Source: Serpula lacrymans var. lacrymans S7.9
Lineage: Eukaryota > Basidiomycota > Agaricomycetes > Boletales > Serpulaceae
DNA: 64,000 bases
NCBI RefSeq assembly: GCF_000218685.1
Contig: NW_006763290.1
Location: 5,606,908-5,670,907, forward strand
Direction: 5' to 3'
Shown: positions 11,306 to 23,572 of the stretch, one piece after another
Numbering within the stretch: the first letter of the stretch is position 1
How the letters are laid out: every line of letters begins with the position of its first letter
Made by a program: the position numbers and the translations under genes
Notes under the pieces: model-generated
The model's input: the letters and a program-made list of their open reading frames with translations, nothing else
Databases searched by the model: none
What the model was told of the DNA's origin: nothing

Positions 11306-11852
11306 ATACCTTGCTTCTATTTGTGATATTATTTCTCTGGGATATATACTATATTTTTGATTGAGAGGGTCCGAGTCACCTGAAATCAGGAGTTTTTGGC
11401 TAAGTCGTTTGGCAGAGGTTCGTTGAGCACCAACACAATTATAGTGCTGAAATATAGCAGTGTTTCATGGCAGAGTGAAGCAGCCCGAGACAAAGAGAGG
11501 GGCCGGACGATACTTTATCAGGAATTGGGTCAAGGCAGTAGATACGCAGACAAAACTGGTCATCGATCTGCACTAGGCCTTATATTTCGGATGTGGTGTA
11601 ACGCTGTCATCATTCTTGAATGCTACGATTAGAGACAGTTGGCTTTCTAGAACAAGAAAAAGGTAGAAAAAAATAATACATTGCATCCCATCTGCCTGTA
11701 GAGCGTCAACATCACCAGCGGCTAAACTTCAGCTCGCGCGCAAGACCCCTAGTTCTACAACAAGTGGTACTCCATTTTTGACATCTCGCCATAGTACAGT
11801 TAAATAACGTGGCGGGGAATGGTTGAAAATTTGTTACCAGACGTCTGCAAGA
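11306..11852. other. Intergenic between convergent genes
   Basis: 3' untranslated regions of the dehydrogenase (+) and SmD2 (-). One open frame at 11396-11632 has no motif. Nothing else seen. Confidence 0.5.
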
Positions 11853-12469
11853 TCATGCTTGATTACGCAAAACTAGGATAAATGTAAATCGGATAAGAAA
11901 CCCCAGAGAAGAATTGATTGCTTACTTAGTATCACAGAGTCACCTCTGTTTAAACGAGAATTGATGAGATTCGTAAAAGATGGCTACGAAGTCGACAGAC
12001 TCACCGCAAAAACATTTTACTGATAAACCGATCCTTGTTGACCGGTTTCTTGTTCTTTCCTTTTGGAACTTCTGTCCACATCTATATAATGGGAGTGTAA
12101 GTTGGGACAACATGATGCGAAGATATCTGGCTTGCCTCTTTCACATTTTCAAGCACCTGCAATGTCAAACGGTAAATCGATCTTGATGCGAGTATATGAC
12201 TGCAAAACACACATACCATGTTACTATGCCTATCAAAAGCCTTTACACGAGCCAGCAACTTCTTGTTGTTCCGTAGCGAGATGAGGACTTGTGCATGATT
12301 CCGGACTGCTTGCTGCAGGACCGACAAGGGACCTTGACTGATCTCATGTTCTTCCAACTGGCGCAACTGAGCTTCGTCGAGCTCGGATTTTGGGACGTGT
12401 ACATATTGACTGGTGTGATATATGAATCAGCATCTTGATCTAGCCGCAGGAATAGAAAAAATACCTCAT
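11853..12469 (-). CDS. SMD2: Small nuclear ribonucleoprotein Sm D2
   Basis: Six exons (12465-12469, 12217-12409, 12136-12156, 12005-12081, 11926-11945, 11853-11872) total 336 nt, giving 111 residues plus stop. That is the normal length of SmD2. The protein starts [20 protein letters not shown] and contains [15 protein letters not shown]. The Sm1 motif is [20 protein letters not shown], then [17 protein letters not shown]; Sm2 is FLRGDSVILILRN. SmD2 is a core ring protein of the spliceosomal U1, U2, U4 and U5 snRNPs. The first coding exon is only ATGAG. The intron after VLENVKE uses a GC donor. All other junctions are GT-AG. Gene identity is certain from sequence. Confidence 0.96.
12082..12135 (-). 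other. GC-AG intron in SmD2
   Basis: On the minus strand the junctions read AAAGAG|GCAAGC and TATATAG|ATGTGG. This 54-nt intron must be removed to join VKE to MWTE, the conserved SmD2 sequence. Retention leads to an early stop after about 17 residues. Confidence 0.85.
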
Positions 12470-13072
12470 GTTGCCTTTTAGTGATGACCAGTTTGCTTAC
12501 AACCTCAATGGCAGGCTTGGGGCAAACATTCGATGCGCTTTGCCACAAATTCGGCAAAGTCCGCGCTGCCTGACAATTCAACCGCCACGCAAGGCCTTGA
12601 ACGAACATAGGACCTCTAATTCACTGGTGAATATCACTCTTTGGGCATGAATTACGGGCTCCGGTCGAGATTAGAAAGCGAGGGCAGTCTGCGCAAGCCT
12701 TGGTGCCCCCAGGAACAAGCAAGGATACACTGTTATACTACGTTCACTACCGTGAATATTAGTATGCGTAATTTTCTGGGGATGAGACATGCAGTGGGAG
12801 ATAGTATGACTACAACTTGAATCCTCCAGCATTCGCATCGTAAACGTATCGTTTTTTTTGAACCAGACTGAGCATTTCATTACTAATATTTTCATCCGAG
12901 AAACCAAGTATCGCTACCCCTCATTTCCTCAAATATTTTGTATGATGGTAAATAATACCATCAAGCTATCATGATATGTTTTTCAACGCAAGTCGTAAAG
13001 ATCGGACGAATATCGAAAACAAGTATATCACGAAGAAAAATGGGAAAAGCGTCCCTCTCTTCAAGCATGGAA
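12470..13072. other. Intergenic upstream of SmD2
   Basis: About 600 bases between the SmD2 start and the end of the DUF6534 gene, both minus strand. Expected to hold the SmD2 promoter. No further gene seen. Confidence 0.4.
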
Positions 13073-15127
13073 CTAAAGCCTGATATCAATGCGCTGGCAC
13101 GAGTGTTCGGCCAGTTCTATCGGTATTGCATGTTCCTGATCATCGGGCTGGTGAAAAGTAAATCAGGCACGTCGATAACAAATGCATAATAGGTTAACTT
13201 ACATTCGTTGTTTCGTCTCGATGTTTTGATATCGTGTCATTGGTAACCTCACTGTTCGACGCAAACGTGATTTGGTGTTCGCAGTCCTGTTGAAGTGAGT
13301 GTTTTGCGTTGACTCCTACAGTATTCAAGAAGGGGCCAGGAGTATCATCGCTGCCCTGGTAGTAACGAGCATTTATCATGGCCATGAACGAGTTGGAATA
13401 CACTATTCATGAACAGTGTTAGTGGAATGCGTGTACAAGTAGCAAGAAACAGACTTTTGACAAGCATAATCTCGAATGCTATGAATATGAAGTTCTGAGG
13501 CATCATTGCACCCTATAGCAGGTATAAGACTTTATCAGATGTGTGTGGTAAAGAATAGACGCACAGTTATCACGGTCGTGATAGAACAGCAACTTGACAA
13601 TGGTAAGCAAGTAGGGGGGGGCTATGGACGTTGAGCAATACCTCGTCATGCACCCAGTGCTAACGGTGTATATTATCAACATCTTAATCTTCATGTCCGT
13701 TCTATTCCAGACCCATTGGTAAGTCAGACATAGAATAAAACAACCTCATATTACCTCGTAAATCCTGTGCGAGATGATGCGAGGAGATGGCACATGGATA
13801 GCGCGATTACAAGGTCGGTAAACGCCAGGGAACCGAGTCCCACGTATAGAGCCCACTGCGTTAGACAAGCAGAATTCAAGATGCATTCCGTCAGCTAATG
13901 GAGGACATCACAAATAACTTGGTATTTTCACCTTATTTCCCATCATGTCTTCCCATACAGTAGCTTGATAGCTATGCATGACGGTTACCGTCTGCTGGGG
14001 ACCAACAAGGATAGGCTTACATGTAAAAAGGAATACCTGTAGCTGTCTGTTTAGTAAAGTCCGGGGCAGGATGACGAGAGACTTCTCACCGATTAGCAGA
14101 CCTGAACAAAAGGAATAAGTCAGCCTGAAAATATGTGCAGCTTCTCGAAAAGTACCTGTGTTCATAATCACCACAGCGGTCTGTAAAATTACGGATTACA
14201 TTTTGATCGAAATAAATATTGCAGGTTGTGGATCGATAGAAAATCACTCACAACTACTACAGGAAGCAAAAGACTCCTTCCCTTGTTCACTGCACCCGAT
14301 ACTAGTCAGTACAACGCAAGGGGAGCGCCTTCAATGGAAGTCATGCTCTGAGTCAAAAGACTTACGCGTCCATATACGATGGGCATATAGACTGAGAGAG
14401 ACAAGCATACTTTATCAGACATTGTGAGAAAGAATTGCTCGAGTGCTCGGACTGACCAGTGCACGAAGACGACAACTATGAACTGATATTCAACAGCACA
14501 AAATCTATATCAGACGTGAAACCTTGCGCATGCGACTGGCACACTTACGGCAATGAGGATCTGCAACTGTAAAAGACAATTTGAAGTGAGGGAGGGGACA
14601 GGATTTGAGTGGGGAGAAAAGTACCCGGAAGCACCATATTATACTGTTGAGTGCCGGTGGATTACCATACTGCTCTTCAAGATAGTCCCACACTGTATGT
14701 GAGAGAAGGCCAACGTGAAAGCCATCAAACAGCCTTTAACACTGGTATTATAAGGTGCGTGACGAACTGTGGAAAATGAGTCGCACCAGAGCGAAAAGAA
14801 CTGGTTTTGTAGCGAGATATATGAACACAACAGAAAAAAAGGATCCGATACTGGAGACGCATTATCCTCTTATACCCGTCAATACCATGTGTTCTGTGCC
14901 TTTGAAAGTAGATAAATGTCTGCAAGCATGTAAGACCGAAAAGACTGGACAGGGGTTAACGATATAAACGGCGGTGAGTTGAGATGCCACTCATAAGAAT
15001 TGCGCGAGATATCTCACATAGATGCAATCACAACACCAACATACAGTGCACCAAAAGTACTACCAACGTGATAAGGGGGCTGGAGCTGAATCGAAGTCGT
15101 TGTGGTCGTATTACTTATGAAGGGCAT
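13073..15127 (-). CDS. DUF6534 integral membrane protein
   Basis: Many small exons. The first reads MPFISNTTTTTSIQLQPP then HVGSTFGALYVGVVIAS. The next carries LFGLTCLQTFIYFQRHR. Later exons give EEQYGNPPALNSIIWCF, MLIIYTVSTGCMT and YSNSFMAMINAR. These are the successive transmembrane helices of the agaricomycete DUF6534 family, including its closing YxNSxxAxxNAR signature. The final exon is reached by a GTAAGT intron and gives a soluble tail ending at 13073. The family is a multi-span membrane protein of unknown function. Exact borders of the central exons (13500-14600) were not all resolved. Confidence 0.75.
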
Positions 15128-15252
15128 GTTTGTTTTGGTTGAACCTTCCTGATAAGTAGGTGTCACAAAACAATGGCTGGTGAAGGGGTCAGAACGCTCC
15201 TAGATCACAGCAGCGTCTCCGATGAAGAATGGTAGCTGCGGCACTCGAGGCC

Positions 15253-15258
15253 TTTATA
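15253..15258 (-). promoter_or_regulatory. TATA box of the DUF6534 gene
   Basis: The minus strand reads CATATAAAGG, 126 bases before the start codon at 15127. Confidence 0.4.
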
Positions 15259-15329
15259 TGTTCTCACTTGAAGACGCGCATCTGTCCGACATAGAATTAC
15301 AGCTTCGTATTAAAAGCAAACCTTGAGAT

Positions 15330-16742
15330 CTAAAAGGGCTGCACCTTAAAACATGATGAGCATGCGGTTATCTGAATAGATCCCAGCAGAAGATAGACGA
15401 AGGCGCCATATGCCGCCCAGGCTATGTTTTCGGCGAAAGAACTTGTAGGGCCAGTCATGCGTTTGTAATTCGGCTGTGCACTCAGCGTTTGGTTCTAGGA
15501 TTGTGCCTATCCCCCAAAAGTATCTCGGCGTAAGCAATGCTGTTGATTATCAGTCTTCATCAGACAATGGGTATGAACTCTACATAGGGATCTCACACAC
15601 CACTGCCCCGTGACCAAAAGAGCAAAGAAGCAACGGAACATACCAGCATGGTAGAGGTGGGTATAATTAATACCTAAGAATGGCAAAGGTATTCCTTGAA
15701 GCGTTCATACGCATGCAAATGACGGCAAGGCTTCGTGATCATCCGAAGAGAAGCCACAAGCTAGATGATGAACCTACAGACAAATAACGATTACGCATGG
15801 TACGCCAACGTAATATAAAGCATATTATGATCGCGATAATGATCGCACCTCTTTAATTGGTACTTTCATCATATCTATCACAGATATCTTCCAGAAAAGC
15901 GACCCATCGACCCAGAGTGTACCTGCGTAGAGTTTGTAGCAGGGCGGCATGAGACGCAATGCATCGCATCCTACGTGGAATAGCCTAAAATCCCGGAGAG
16001 CCTGCGTTGGTTTGCCGAGGATGCTCGTGGATGGAGCTATGGATAGTGCTATAATCGACGATGGCAAGGCAAGGAATCACAACTGCTGTGCCGCTCATTG
16101 ATTATTACCGGGAGTTTCTGATGGAGTGCGGCCAGGCTAGATCCGTTCTATGCTATCAACGCTCCTTCCTTTGCCCTTGAAGATAGATATGACGGTTTAC
16201 TTGAGTACAAATTTCAACAACTCACATTCGATCCGAGCTTTAGATTTATGGGATTGGAGTGGAACCCTGAACTGAGGATATCTAAGACCCAGCTGAGACT
16301 TGCACGGAAACATAGATATGGGTTGGCAGATAAACGGGAGTTGTTCGTGGGATTCAGGGGTAACACTGCACTGAGGTCATCTGGTGTTCAGAATATAGCG
16401 AGTACATACTAGATTCAACGAGACGCCTAGCCAATGATGCAGCACTGCACTCACTGAGGCCATCTGCTGACGATGTGGTAAAGTTCATGCGCCATAAGTC
16501 GGTGGTTTTTACCCAGTGTCTTCCGTAAATAATGCCTGCTATACTAAAGTTAGCTACTACTGCCTCCAGTCCGAGTATTTGGACCAGGGGTTTGACGAGA
16601 AGGCCATGAATATATAGTTCTGTGCTATTGTTGGACAAACGTTGGTAATTTCAAGTTCAGAGAAACGAAACCAACTCACTACTGAATAGAAACGAGACTT
16701 TGGGAATTCCGCCAGTCGCATTGATACGGGTCCTGAGCACAT
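15330..16742 (-). other. Unresolved minus-strand locus, possible membrane protein
   Basis: Short open frames with plausible GT-AG joins run on the minus strand. They include a segment around 16230-16350 (LCFRASLSWVLDILSSGF, then a GTGAGT donor). Another at 15341-15440 has a hydrophobic run (ENIAWAAYGAFVYLLLG) ending in a stop at 15330. I could not assemble one continuous reading frame or name a family. It could be a divergent multi-exon gene, for example a membrane acyltransferase-like protein, or a decayed gene. Low confidence. Confidence 0.25.
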
Positions 16743-16838
16743 TTTGGCATTTACTCTTTGTTGTCGAATACGAGGGTGATTACAGCAAAGAGAAATGTCA
16801 AAGAAAAAACTGTCATTCGATGACCTTTAAATTTCTAT

Positions 16839-17990
16839 TTACATCTCCTTTCCATCATTTGTGGCGGCCGTAGAATCTTCTGTACTGGCCTTAAGACGCC
16901 TTCGCTTTGCACTACACATGCGCGAACGTTTTCTCGCTTTCCTCTTTCGGGGATTGTCAGGGTCGCTTGATGACAATGGTGGCTGGAACACATATGTGGC
17001 AAGCCTTCCAGGCGGTGAATCGGGGTTGCAAGCAGAACAAAGACATTTGACGCCCTCGCGATAGTATCCATCTTTAGTGTATGCCACAGTAATTTGGTCT
17101 CCTGCTTTGATATCCCGAAGGGACACGAGAATAGCCGCATGAGTTTTTTTGACCAGATATATCTGCTCATAACATCAATGAAGACCACTAAAACCCAAGG
17201 ATGAACGAACTTGACAGTTTGGATTACAATCATGATTTGCAAACCGAAAAGGTCTCAAGATGAGACGACTTCCTTTAGGACCAAGCTGATTCTGAGAAGC
17301 CAGTATGACTGAGTGGTCCGTCTCAAAATTCAGGTCGGCTGACATTGACCCACTTGCTTCAAGCAGGTATGTTGAGGCGGGAATGTCCCTTCTCGCCTTC
17401 AGCCCTCCTGTAACCTCCTTTCCATCAAATGAAATTTTGTGCAAGCCAATGTGGCTATAATCCGAATACAAAATGAGTTATCTAGCTAAGAGGCTTTGGA
17501 GAAATCCAAATCGGTAATTGTTCAACATATAGTATGGAAAAAATGCCACTAACTGCTGTATAATATTCTTGTCGGACTGTCAGAAGATATCTTGATATTT
17601 CTCCACAACGACACCCGCAGCTTCTTTGCATTCACGTAAACTAGGACGGGCCCTGTCCACCATTGATACGATAATGTTGCGCATCTCAAGCCCTTGAGGA
17701 CCTGTCGGAAATGTAGTGCTTCCCTCGTCGACCCGCACCGGATGGAAGGCATTGCGCTTGTTAGGCCTCGCCTTCTTGTCGAACAGTGCATACACCATTG
17801 CATCGTCTACAGCACCATATCTATCTGATGTGTACGCTTGCTTGTTCAAGGTATCCATCATTTTCTCGAAATCGGTTGATGGAGCTGTGTCAGGATAAGA
17901 GCTGTACGCAGACGCATCTTGATACCGAGGAGGGGCCTTGTTTACATTCCTTGATGACCTGCGAAGGGCTCTTGGCTGAGATGGGTCCAT
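16839..17990 (-). CDS. SET-domain protein lysine methyltransferase
   Basis: The first exon starts MDPSQPRALRRSSRNVNK at 17990 and gives an acidic/basic N-terminal region. The SET core follows: GLKARRDIPASTYLLEASG, then RPFRFANHDCNPNCQ (the NHxCxPNC active-site and AdoMet pocket motif). An intron joins to IYLVKKTHAAILV and IKAGDQITVAYTKDGYY. A post-SET CLCSAC zinc cluster precedes a very basic tail (RKRKARKRSR). The arrangement resembles the Suv4-20-like group of histone methyltransferases, and the basic tail suggests a nuclear location. The join between the N-terminal exon and the SET exon (about 17470-17600) was not settled. Confidence 0.8.
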
Positions 17991-18485
17991 CTCTGAACAG
18001 AAATATTGCAAGTCAGTAAGGTAACAAAAGTCCAGTTGCAGACCTACATGAAACAACGGGTGGAATAAGTATATGGACGGTCATTGACATGTTGACATGT
18101 TCAAGTTCAAGTTGACAAGTCCCAGGCGTTCACGTAAAGGTAGTACTAAATCTCCGCTTGAAGACTGCGCGCAAGCACAACCGAAACTTCACGGAAGTTC
18201 CAATAGTCAGTCTCACAAGACTCACAAGACTCAAACTTCACGCGTGCGTTTGATAATGGTCCAATGATATATAGAAGAGCCCGGTAGTAAACACACTCCA
18301 TGCAATGCAATGTCCATGTCCATGTGAACGACGACAGCTAAGGAAGGAACTAACAACAGATTATAGGTACGATTCAGACGGGGCGAGGTGCAGGAGTACA
18401 GACGCAATGGAAACAACACTAGATACTGGACCCTCCTGATGTCATCGTGAGGCCTAAAGAACGAAAATAAGAGATCATCAGTCTT
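17991..18485. other. Intergenic between SET and rhomboid genes
   Basis: About 495 bases holding the SET promoter and the rhomboid 3' region. No gene or strong structure seen. Confidence 0.4.
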
Positions 18486-20809
18486 TTACTTGGTATAACT
18501 TGACGTTAGGGACCGTTGCGTACCAGTTCCTTGACAGTGATTATTCGAAGAGGTCGGGATACAAGACAAGTAGCGACATCCGGAGCAGGCTGTAAATAGA
18601 AGATTAAAGTTTGTTGACATCCGCCTTTCATGCAACCGAAAGAGAAAAAAGTGGCGAACCTGCATAGGGATCCGATGTATAAAAGTTGCGGATGAGAACG
18701 ACAAAGAGAACGATCGCCAGCGGTATAGCTGCCAACCGGAATCCCCACATAACGAGTTTATGTCGCTTTGTTGGACTGATGACTGGATAAAGGGTAGTCC
18801 CCACAAGGAGTCCCATACAAAGTCCTCCCAGATGAGCTGTTAATGGCAAGTTGAGCTGACTTGACGGGGATTCATGCTATGACGCTTATAGCTTACCAAA
18901 GTTGTCAACATCTACAGATAAATGTATGAGATGGCGACACATGAGTTCTATGAGGAAAAGGACATACATGGGATATAACCAAGGGCTATGCCGAGGATGA
19001 GTTCAATTGTCATGAAAACCAGCTTGGGAGGGAAATATCAGCGTCATAACGGGAGCACTTGGATGAGAACCGACTCACCTTTCGCACAGGCCGATATTGG
19101 TATTTCCAGTGTGCAAATAAATCCACCCAAGTCACCTTAAGACATTTCGGTATCGGCAACAATACACACCAGATGAAAAACTTACCGCCACTGTACCAAA
19201 TATCGCACCACTAGCACCTATGGAAGGAGCACCGACAAGCGAAAAATTTCCTCCTAATACATTTCTGCGCGTATGTTAGCATGTGTCCACATGGCGCATT
19301 TCAAGAACGAATGAAAATTTGACCCACCCGAAGATACCAGCCGCGAAATAGGTGATCAAGAAACCTGCAGAGCCCATCTCTCTCTCGATCTGTGAAAGGA
19401 TCTCAACTTCAGCATACTCTAGAGTGAAGACGAAACTAACCTGGGCTGATACCGTCAGCTGAGCGATCATGTTCAGAATGATATGAATGAAGCCCGCGTG
19501 CAAGAATATAGCAGTAATAAATCTGTCAAAGCATGTGAGATTAAACGAATAGGGGATCAGCTGTATTTCGTCCAGTACCGGAACCACTGGTTTGGCGTCT
19601 GGTTGTGGAAGCCACCAAAACCACATATATCCTCAAGTGAGCACAATTGGTTAGGGGGGTTCGCCGTATCGTTCAAGCCTGAAGGTATATGTTAACCATA
19701 AAGCACATCTGAATAAAGCAAGTTATCGCACAAGCCATCTGCATCGTCTCAGGTACTCCTTGTACAATTTTCATGCATGGCGGGAAACGAGCGCCCAGGT
19801 TGATAAGGGCACTTTCGGAAGGGCCCAGCATTGGATTCACCACCGGCTACAAGAACGACGTCGATGTCGATTCGTAAGTAAGTCTACAGCTAAACGAGGA
19901 CAAGGATGAGACAGACCTTCAACGAAACAGGCGTACCCTGCGCCCTCGAGTTGACCACCAGCTCGTTTATAAACACGCCCACCATAGCGATCGTGAGTGC
20001 CCACACTATAGGCCATACACATATGATGAGCAATTCGAATGTGGAAGGGGTGGAGAGGTGGGCGTACCTACGAAAGGATACTTCTGCCTGCCTATCCCCC
20101 GCTTCTTGTCTTCTATCCGCTGATCTAGGGGGTATTTTCCGGTCCCAAATAAGCGTTTCATCGGGGACGTTTCCTCCGGTTCTACCTTCTTGCCCTCATC
20201 AGCATAGGGCTCTGCATATTCTAACCAAAACCCAGATCCGCAAAACAGATCAAAATCCCATGAGCGCCTCAAAACCAAAACCAGACGAGGCTACACACCC
20301 AAATCCTCATAAACGCCCGCCCGCCCGATATCCTGGGCGTTATGCACCAACGACACATCCGAGTTATCAGCATAGGACTGCGGCCTCCGAAACGACAACG
20401 CCGGGTCGTCGCTGTACGGATCGTGCACCTTATCCGAGTACCCAAGTCCCAACGCACCGCCTGACTTGTCCATACCGGAGCCGCTAAAGAAGCTCAGCGG
20501 TCGGCTGGGAGGTCTCGGTGGCGACAGGCTGCTTTGTTGGTAGTGCGCGGCGAGCTCTTGCGCTTCTGTTGGCGTTGGGCCGGCCAGGTGGGACTCGGAG
20601 AGGTCGTCTGGGTCTGTTAGGGCTGGGGCTGGGACTGGGGTTGGAGTGCCGCTCGCGAACGTCCGTGCGTCTTCGTGATCATGCCCCAGCGTATCATCGT
20701 ACGCGCCCGTAAACCCTGCTTCATGGATCCCCTCGCCGTACATATTATCTCCAAACCTATCCAAATGTGGCCCTGGTTCGGCCTCGCTGTAGTGAACAAG
20801 GCGAGCCAT
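18486..20809 (-). CDS. Rhomboid intramembrane serine protease
   Basis: An alternative start is at 20965. The long hydrophilic N-terminus begins MARLVHYSEAEPGPHLDRFG and is rich in Pro, Ser and Asp. The membrane core follows: LINLGARFPPCMK, HAGFIHIILNMIAQL, and REMGSAGFLITYFAAGIFG. GAPSIGASGAIFG holds the catalytic Ser, and LTAHLGGLCMGLLVG the catalytic His. The C-terminus CRYLSCIPTSSNNHC is reached by an intron ending TTTACAG. Rhomboids cleave single-pass membrane proteins within the bilayer. This long-N-tail secretory type is usually Golgi or endosomal in fungi. All catalytic parts are present and no damage was seen. Confidence 0.9.
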
Positions 20810-20965
20810 GTCAATGTCTTGGACTTCCAGAGGCGCGACAAAAGCGAGTGTCAAGTTATGGCCGCTGTAGTGTATGTCACGGTTAGGACTTTGAGGAAGC
20901 GACGTGGAATAAATATGAAAAGCGTTTGAGCTTGGCAGTGCAACGTGGGTTGGAGTTGATGGCAC

Positions 20966-21243
20966 AGCCGTTTACTGGCATGTTCTGCCCCGTTTACTTA
21001 GCAACTTGGCGCGTATTTCATAACGGGTCCACGAATAGCTATAGGCGCGCAGCATCCTATCAATGATTCTTAGGTTAGAACGCCCACACAGGCTACTTAT
21101 GTTTACAACAGTAAAAATACAATCAAATTGTTACATCTTCCTAGAACCCACAACCTATCAACCCAGCTCGTAAGCCAAGCCAAGCCCAACCCAACCCACC
21201 TCTTTCTGGCGCATCCCTCCCAGTCACCCCTCATCCGAGTCCC
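20966..21243. other. Intergenic between rhomboid and DLH-like genes
   Basis: Short spacer between two minus-strand genes. Expected to contain the rhomboid promoter. Nothing else seen. Confidence 0.4.
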
Positions 21244-23572
21244 TCACGAAATATCCAGCCCCTCGCTCCCCTTCCACGACTCCAGCAACGTATTACTCGG
21301 CCTCCCAAACGGATCCAGCACCTTCTGCGCCACCTCCACACCCGCTATCGGGAGCTTGAGCTTGGCAGGATCGAGAAGGCCGAGCTGGACGAGGACGCTG
21401 GCTTGGTCCCAGTATCTGAAAAGAATCAAAAGCAAAGGAAACGACGAACATAAGAGATGTGATATAGGTTATGATATATGATGTTAGATGTCAGATGAGA
21501 ATGAGCCCTCAAAATTGCAAGGCGTGGGGGATGGGACTAACAGGTGTCTGGAGACAACGTGAGTAAGGGTAAGAACGAAAAAGCGAGCATCAAGCAAACA
21601 TTTAGGGGTTGAAAGACATCTAGGTGAACTCGAACTCACTCAAAAAATAACTTGTCCCCGCGAAAAGCGACGATGCCAACTAGCGCGATCTGGACTGGTT
21701 TTCCAGTGGGAGGTATCCCGGGGAGAAAGCTAACGACAGCCAAGAACCAGAATTAAGAACGCAAATAAAAGCCAAGCTCAGCATGCAGCCTTCTCCGCAA
21801 AAACGCGTGTGGGGGGCTTACTAGTCTATTTCCTACAATCAATTCGTCACATCGCCAATTCGTCAGTTCGTCGGTTATCATTCTCGAGAGCTTCCCCCTC
21901 GCGAACGGGATGAAGGATGAATGTTTAGAGATAGGCTCACCGTGGTATGATCGAACGAGATGATCATCTCGTCCACAATTCTGTCCACGCCCACTATACA
22001 AACAAATCAGGCTCAGAAACGGTCTACCAGTCCACAATACACAATACACGAGACACGAGACATGATACGTGGAAAAGACACGTCGGCAGCGTGTAAGAGC
22101 TTACCAGTACGCGAAATCGTGAGGAGCTCCATCCCGGGGGGCGTCACCTACCAGCATCAGCATCAGCGTCAGCGTCAACATCAGTGCCCACAAATCATTC
22201 TATCAAGCAGCACAACAAACACGCACCGCTGTAAAATGATACTAACACCCAGAGTTCAGTGTCCAAGATAAAGAGAGTCCACCATAAAATGACACATGGT
22301 GCTGATACGGACCTTGTAAAACCGCGCGAGATCGCTATACCCAACCCCCCCTGTCATCGTCGGGACGTGGTTCACGTAGGGAGCGGAGACCTGGCAGCGG
22401 CAGCGACGCGGGACGTTAGCCAAGTCATTCGGGGGACTCGGAATGGGAGATGATCGCAAACAGCAGGCTTACCATAGTGCTCATCGTTTCTGTGTGCAAT
22501 GCATCCGTTAGCACTGCATGAAGAACGGATAGTAGGAATAGTAGGAAATGATTTACTCGGAGCGTCCCTCTCCACGAACTCCTATCCCAAAAACCCAAAA
22601 CAAAGATCCAGAAAAAAAAGTCAGGATTCGTTCGTACACACCCACACACACTCACATAATACGTATGCCTCTCCCACAGCCTCTCCAGATCGAAATGGGG
22701 GCCTAGGTGTTGTTTCACGAGGTGTAGCGTACGAGTGAGGCTCAGCGTCGCAGCAGAGCGCGCGTGCCTCTCCACCCCCACCCCACCTCCATCGTCGCAT
22801 ATCCGCACCCCCTCCCCTCCCCATCCCAACAGGCGCCCCCACCGCAAATGGGAACGGCGGCTCGTGCCCCACACACGGATAGCTATACACCCTCACCGGC
22901 GCCTCGGACTGCGTCGGGAGGGGATAGCCGAGGTGGGAGGGGTCTTCGAGCGGGAGGAGCGAGGCGTGGAGCGCTTCTTGGCTCGAGGCAAGGTGGAACG
23001 TGACACTGCGCGTACGTGCGGATGTTGTGTTAGTATGTATCGGGTCGTAGCACGATCCACCATAAGTGAGAAGTGAGGGGTGTTCATCATGAGATGGTAT
23101 TATGGTTATGGCCTAAGAAAGCGAGAAAAGCGAGAGACGTACGGAACGTGTCTCCCCTGCCCATCCCTCGCCAAAAACCCCCTCCCCTCCTCCGAGTGGG
23201 GACAAAAATGCACACACGCCCTCAGATCCGCAATAGCCAGCGCCAGGCTCCGCAACAGCGTCTCCGCATCGTGCCCGCTCAGGCCGTAGCTGACGATCCC
23301 CCAGTGCGCGCCCAGCCCGAGGATCTTGGATTGGGCGTCGGCGAGGGCGTGGTGGTAGGAGGAGGGCGAGGAGGGGGGGTAGGGGATGTGGACGATGGTG
23401 TAGCCTTCGTGGGAGAACTTGACGTGTGCGTTGGGGGATGTGGTTAGCTTGTTCAAGGACGGGGATGCGACTTTACCTGTTCGCACCACTCTGTGTGCTC
23501 TTGAGGGAGGAGGATGAGTAAAGTGGGAGGCTGTGAGAGAGAGGTGATCGCGTTTGCGAATATCTGTGCCAT
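21244..23572 (-). CDS. Dienelactone-hydrolase-like protein with SnoaL-like C-terminal domain
   Basis: The start at 23572 (MAQIFANAITSLSQPP, then LLILLPQEHTEWCEQ) is spliced to FSHEGYTIVHIPYPP. The N-terminal alpha/beta-hydrolase-like half includes WGIVSYGLSGHDAETLL and LRACVHFCP. The linker LVKQHLGPHFDLERLWERHT leads to APYVNHVPTMTGGVGYSDLA. The SnoaL/NTF2-like half carries GVDRIVDEMIISFDHTT, GIPPTGKPVQIALVGI and YWDQASVLVQLGLLDP. This two-domain protein is common in fungi and is often labelled carboxymethylenebutenolidase. The classical Cys nucleophile of dienelactone hydrolase is not apparent, so the activity may differ. Several introns in the GC-rich middle were not fixed to the base. Confidence 0.78.

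Noticed and set aside
11396..11632. 78-codon frame after the dehydrogenase gene
   Set aside because: No start context, motif or splice evidence. It is in the expected 3' untranslated region.
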